The translations under genes and the position numbers were made by a program. The notes beneath the pieces were generated by a model, which was not told the origin of the DNA, ran no database searches, and saw nothing but the letters and a program-made list of their open reading frames with translations. This document shows positions 42,343 through 42,444 of a stretch of 42,444 nucleotides of DNA, one piece after another. The stretch's first letter is position 1. Each line of letters starts with the position of its first letter. This DNA is from an uncultured Verrucomicrobiales bacterium (GTDB taxonomy: Bacteria > Verrucomicrobiota > Verrucomicrobiia > Verrucomicrobiales > Akkermansiaceae): the NCBI GenBank assembly GCA_937969495.1, contig CALBVY010000022.1:1-42444 (forward strand), given 5' to 3'.

Positions 42343-42444
42343 ATGGCTCAAAAAAACACTCGATCTAATAAGTTTGCAGGAGGTTTCCCTCCTGCGATTA
42401 AAGTCTTTGAAATTCTTACCGATCCAAGAGACGGAAAGGCTAAA
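42343..42444 (+). CDS. 5' fragment, probable ISAs1-type transposase
   Basis: An ATG at 42343 opens a frame that stays open to the window edge (34 codons). The visible residues end in IKVFEILTDPRDGKAK. That pattern, a short helix then F-x-x-x-x-DPR-x-x-x-x-K, resembles the N-terminus of ISAs1-family transposases (DDE_Tnp_1-associated domain). The upstream stretch contains catgccagggctacctcatt, which could be the outer end of the element. Only the first residues are visible, so this is a family guess, not an identification. Confidence 0.5.
   Translation, partial: MAQKNTRSNKFAGGFPPAIKVFEILTDPRDGKAK

Noticed and set aside
1-42444. CRISPR array, prophage, toxin-antitoxin pair or biosynthetic cluster
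   Set aside because: No regularly spaced direct repeats, phage structural genes or clustered modular enzymes are visible. All long ORFs on the opposite strand of genes are shadow frames with no family resemblance.

Overview
The window is a gene-dense, typically bacterial chromosomal stretch of about 42.4 kb with moderate G+C and almost entirely housekeeping content. The mix suggests a Gram-negative bacterium of the PVC group, most likely Verrucomicrobiota: a beta-barrel porin and lipoproteins, Lgt, a MidA-type methyltransferase, a secreted metallopeptidase with a VHL-like domain, a selenoprotein SelD, and a tiny mS38/COX24-like basic protein. That placement is inference from gene flavour, because no rRNA is present.

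Layout. 1-6010 (mostly minus strand): end of an unidentified gene, a porin-like outer-membrane protein, a MalY/PatB C-S lyase, a secreted HExxH metallopeptidase, CysS and an MscS-type channel. 6081-6803: a lipoprotein. 6913-10042 (minus): bL36, SerA and a MidA-family methyltransferase. 10123-16442 (plus): a class A PBP, a zinc-ribbon membrane protein, a conserved protein of unknown function and an ArgA-like N-acetylglutamate synthase. 16502-20677: fusA, a CAT-anticodon tRNA and rpsB-tsf. 21015-22052: dinB. 22143-26185 (minus): selD-yceD-rpmF-plsX-fabH, a lipid-synthesis/ribosome cluster headed by selD. 26296-30108 (plus): a membrane protein, acpP, an unknown 175-aa protein, a LysM protein and accA. 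30115-34976: a DnaQ-like exonuclease, DAHP synthase, an M42 peptidase, lgt, a PHP histidinol phosphatase and an mS38-like mini-gene. 35052-39778: hisG, tkt and an RpiB-GlyA fusion. 39788-42200 (minus): gatB, a secreted protein and a 2Fe-2S ferredoxin-like protein. The right edge cuts a probable transposase.

How the genes relate. Fatty-acid and phospholipid synthesis is well represented (accA, acpP, fabH, plsX), as are translation factors (fusA, tsf, rpsB, bL32, bL36, cysS, gatB) and serine/glycine/one-carbon and pentose metabolism (serA, glyA, rpiB, tkt). Amino-acid synthesis entries are argA, aroG, hisG and hisK.

Main points of interest. (1) selD is interrupted by an in-frame TGA exactly at the catalytic Cys/Sec position and is followed by a SECIS-like hairpin, so it is a selenoprotein and not a broken gene. 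(2) Ribose-5-phosphate isomerase B is fused in frame to serine hydroxymethyltransferase, next to transketolase. (3) Two peptidoglycan enzymes look catalytically degenerate: a PBP1-type protein lacking the transpeptidase Ser and Lys, and a LysM protein with a YkuD-like domain lacking the Cys. (4) Most starts, including highly expressed genes, have no recognisable Shine-Dalgarno sequence. I see no CRISPR array, prophage or biosynthetic cluster.
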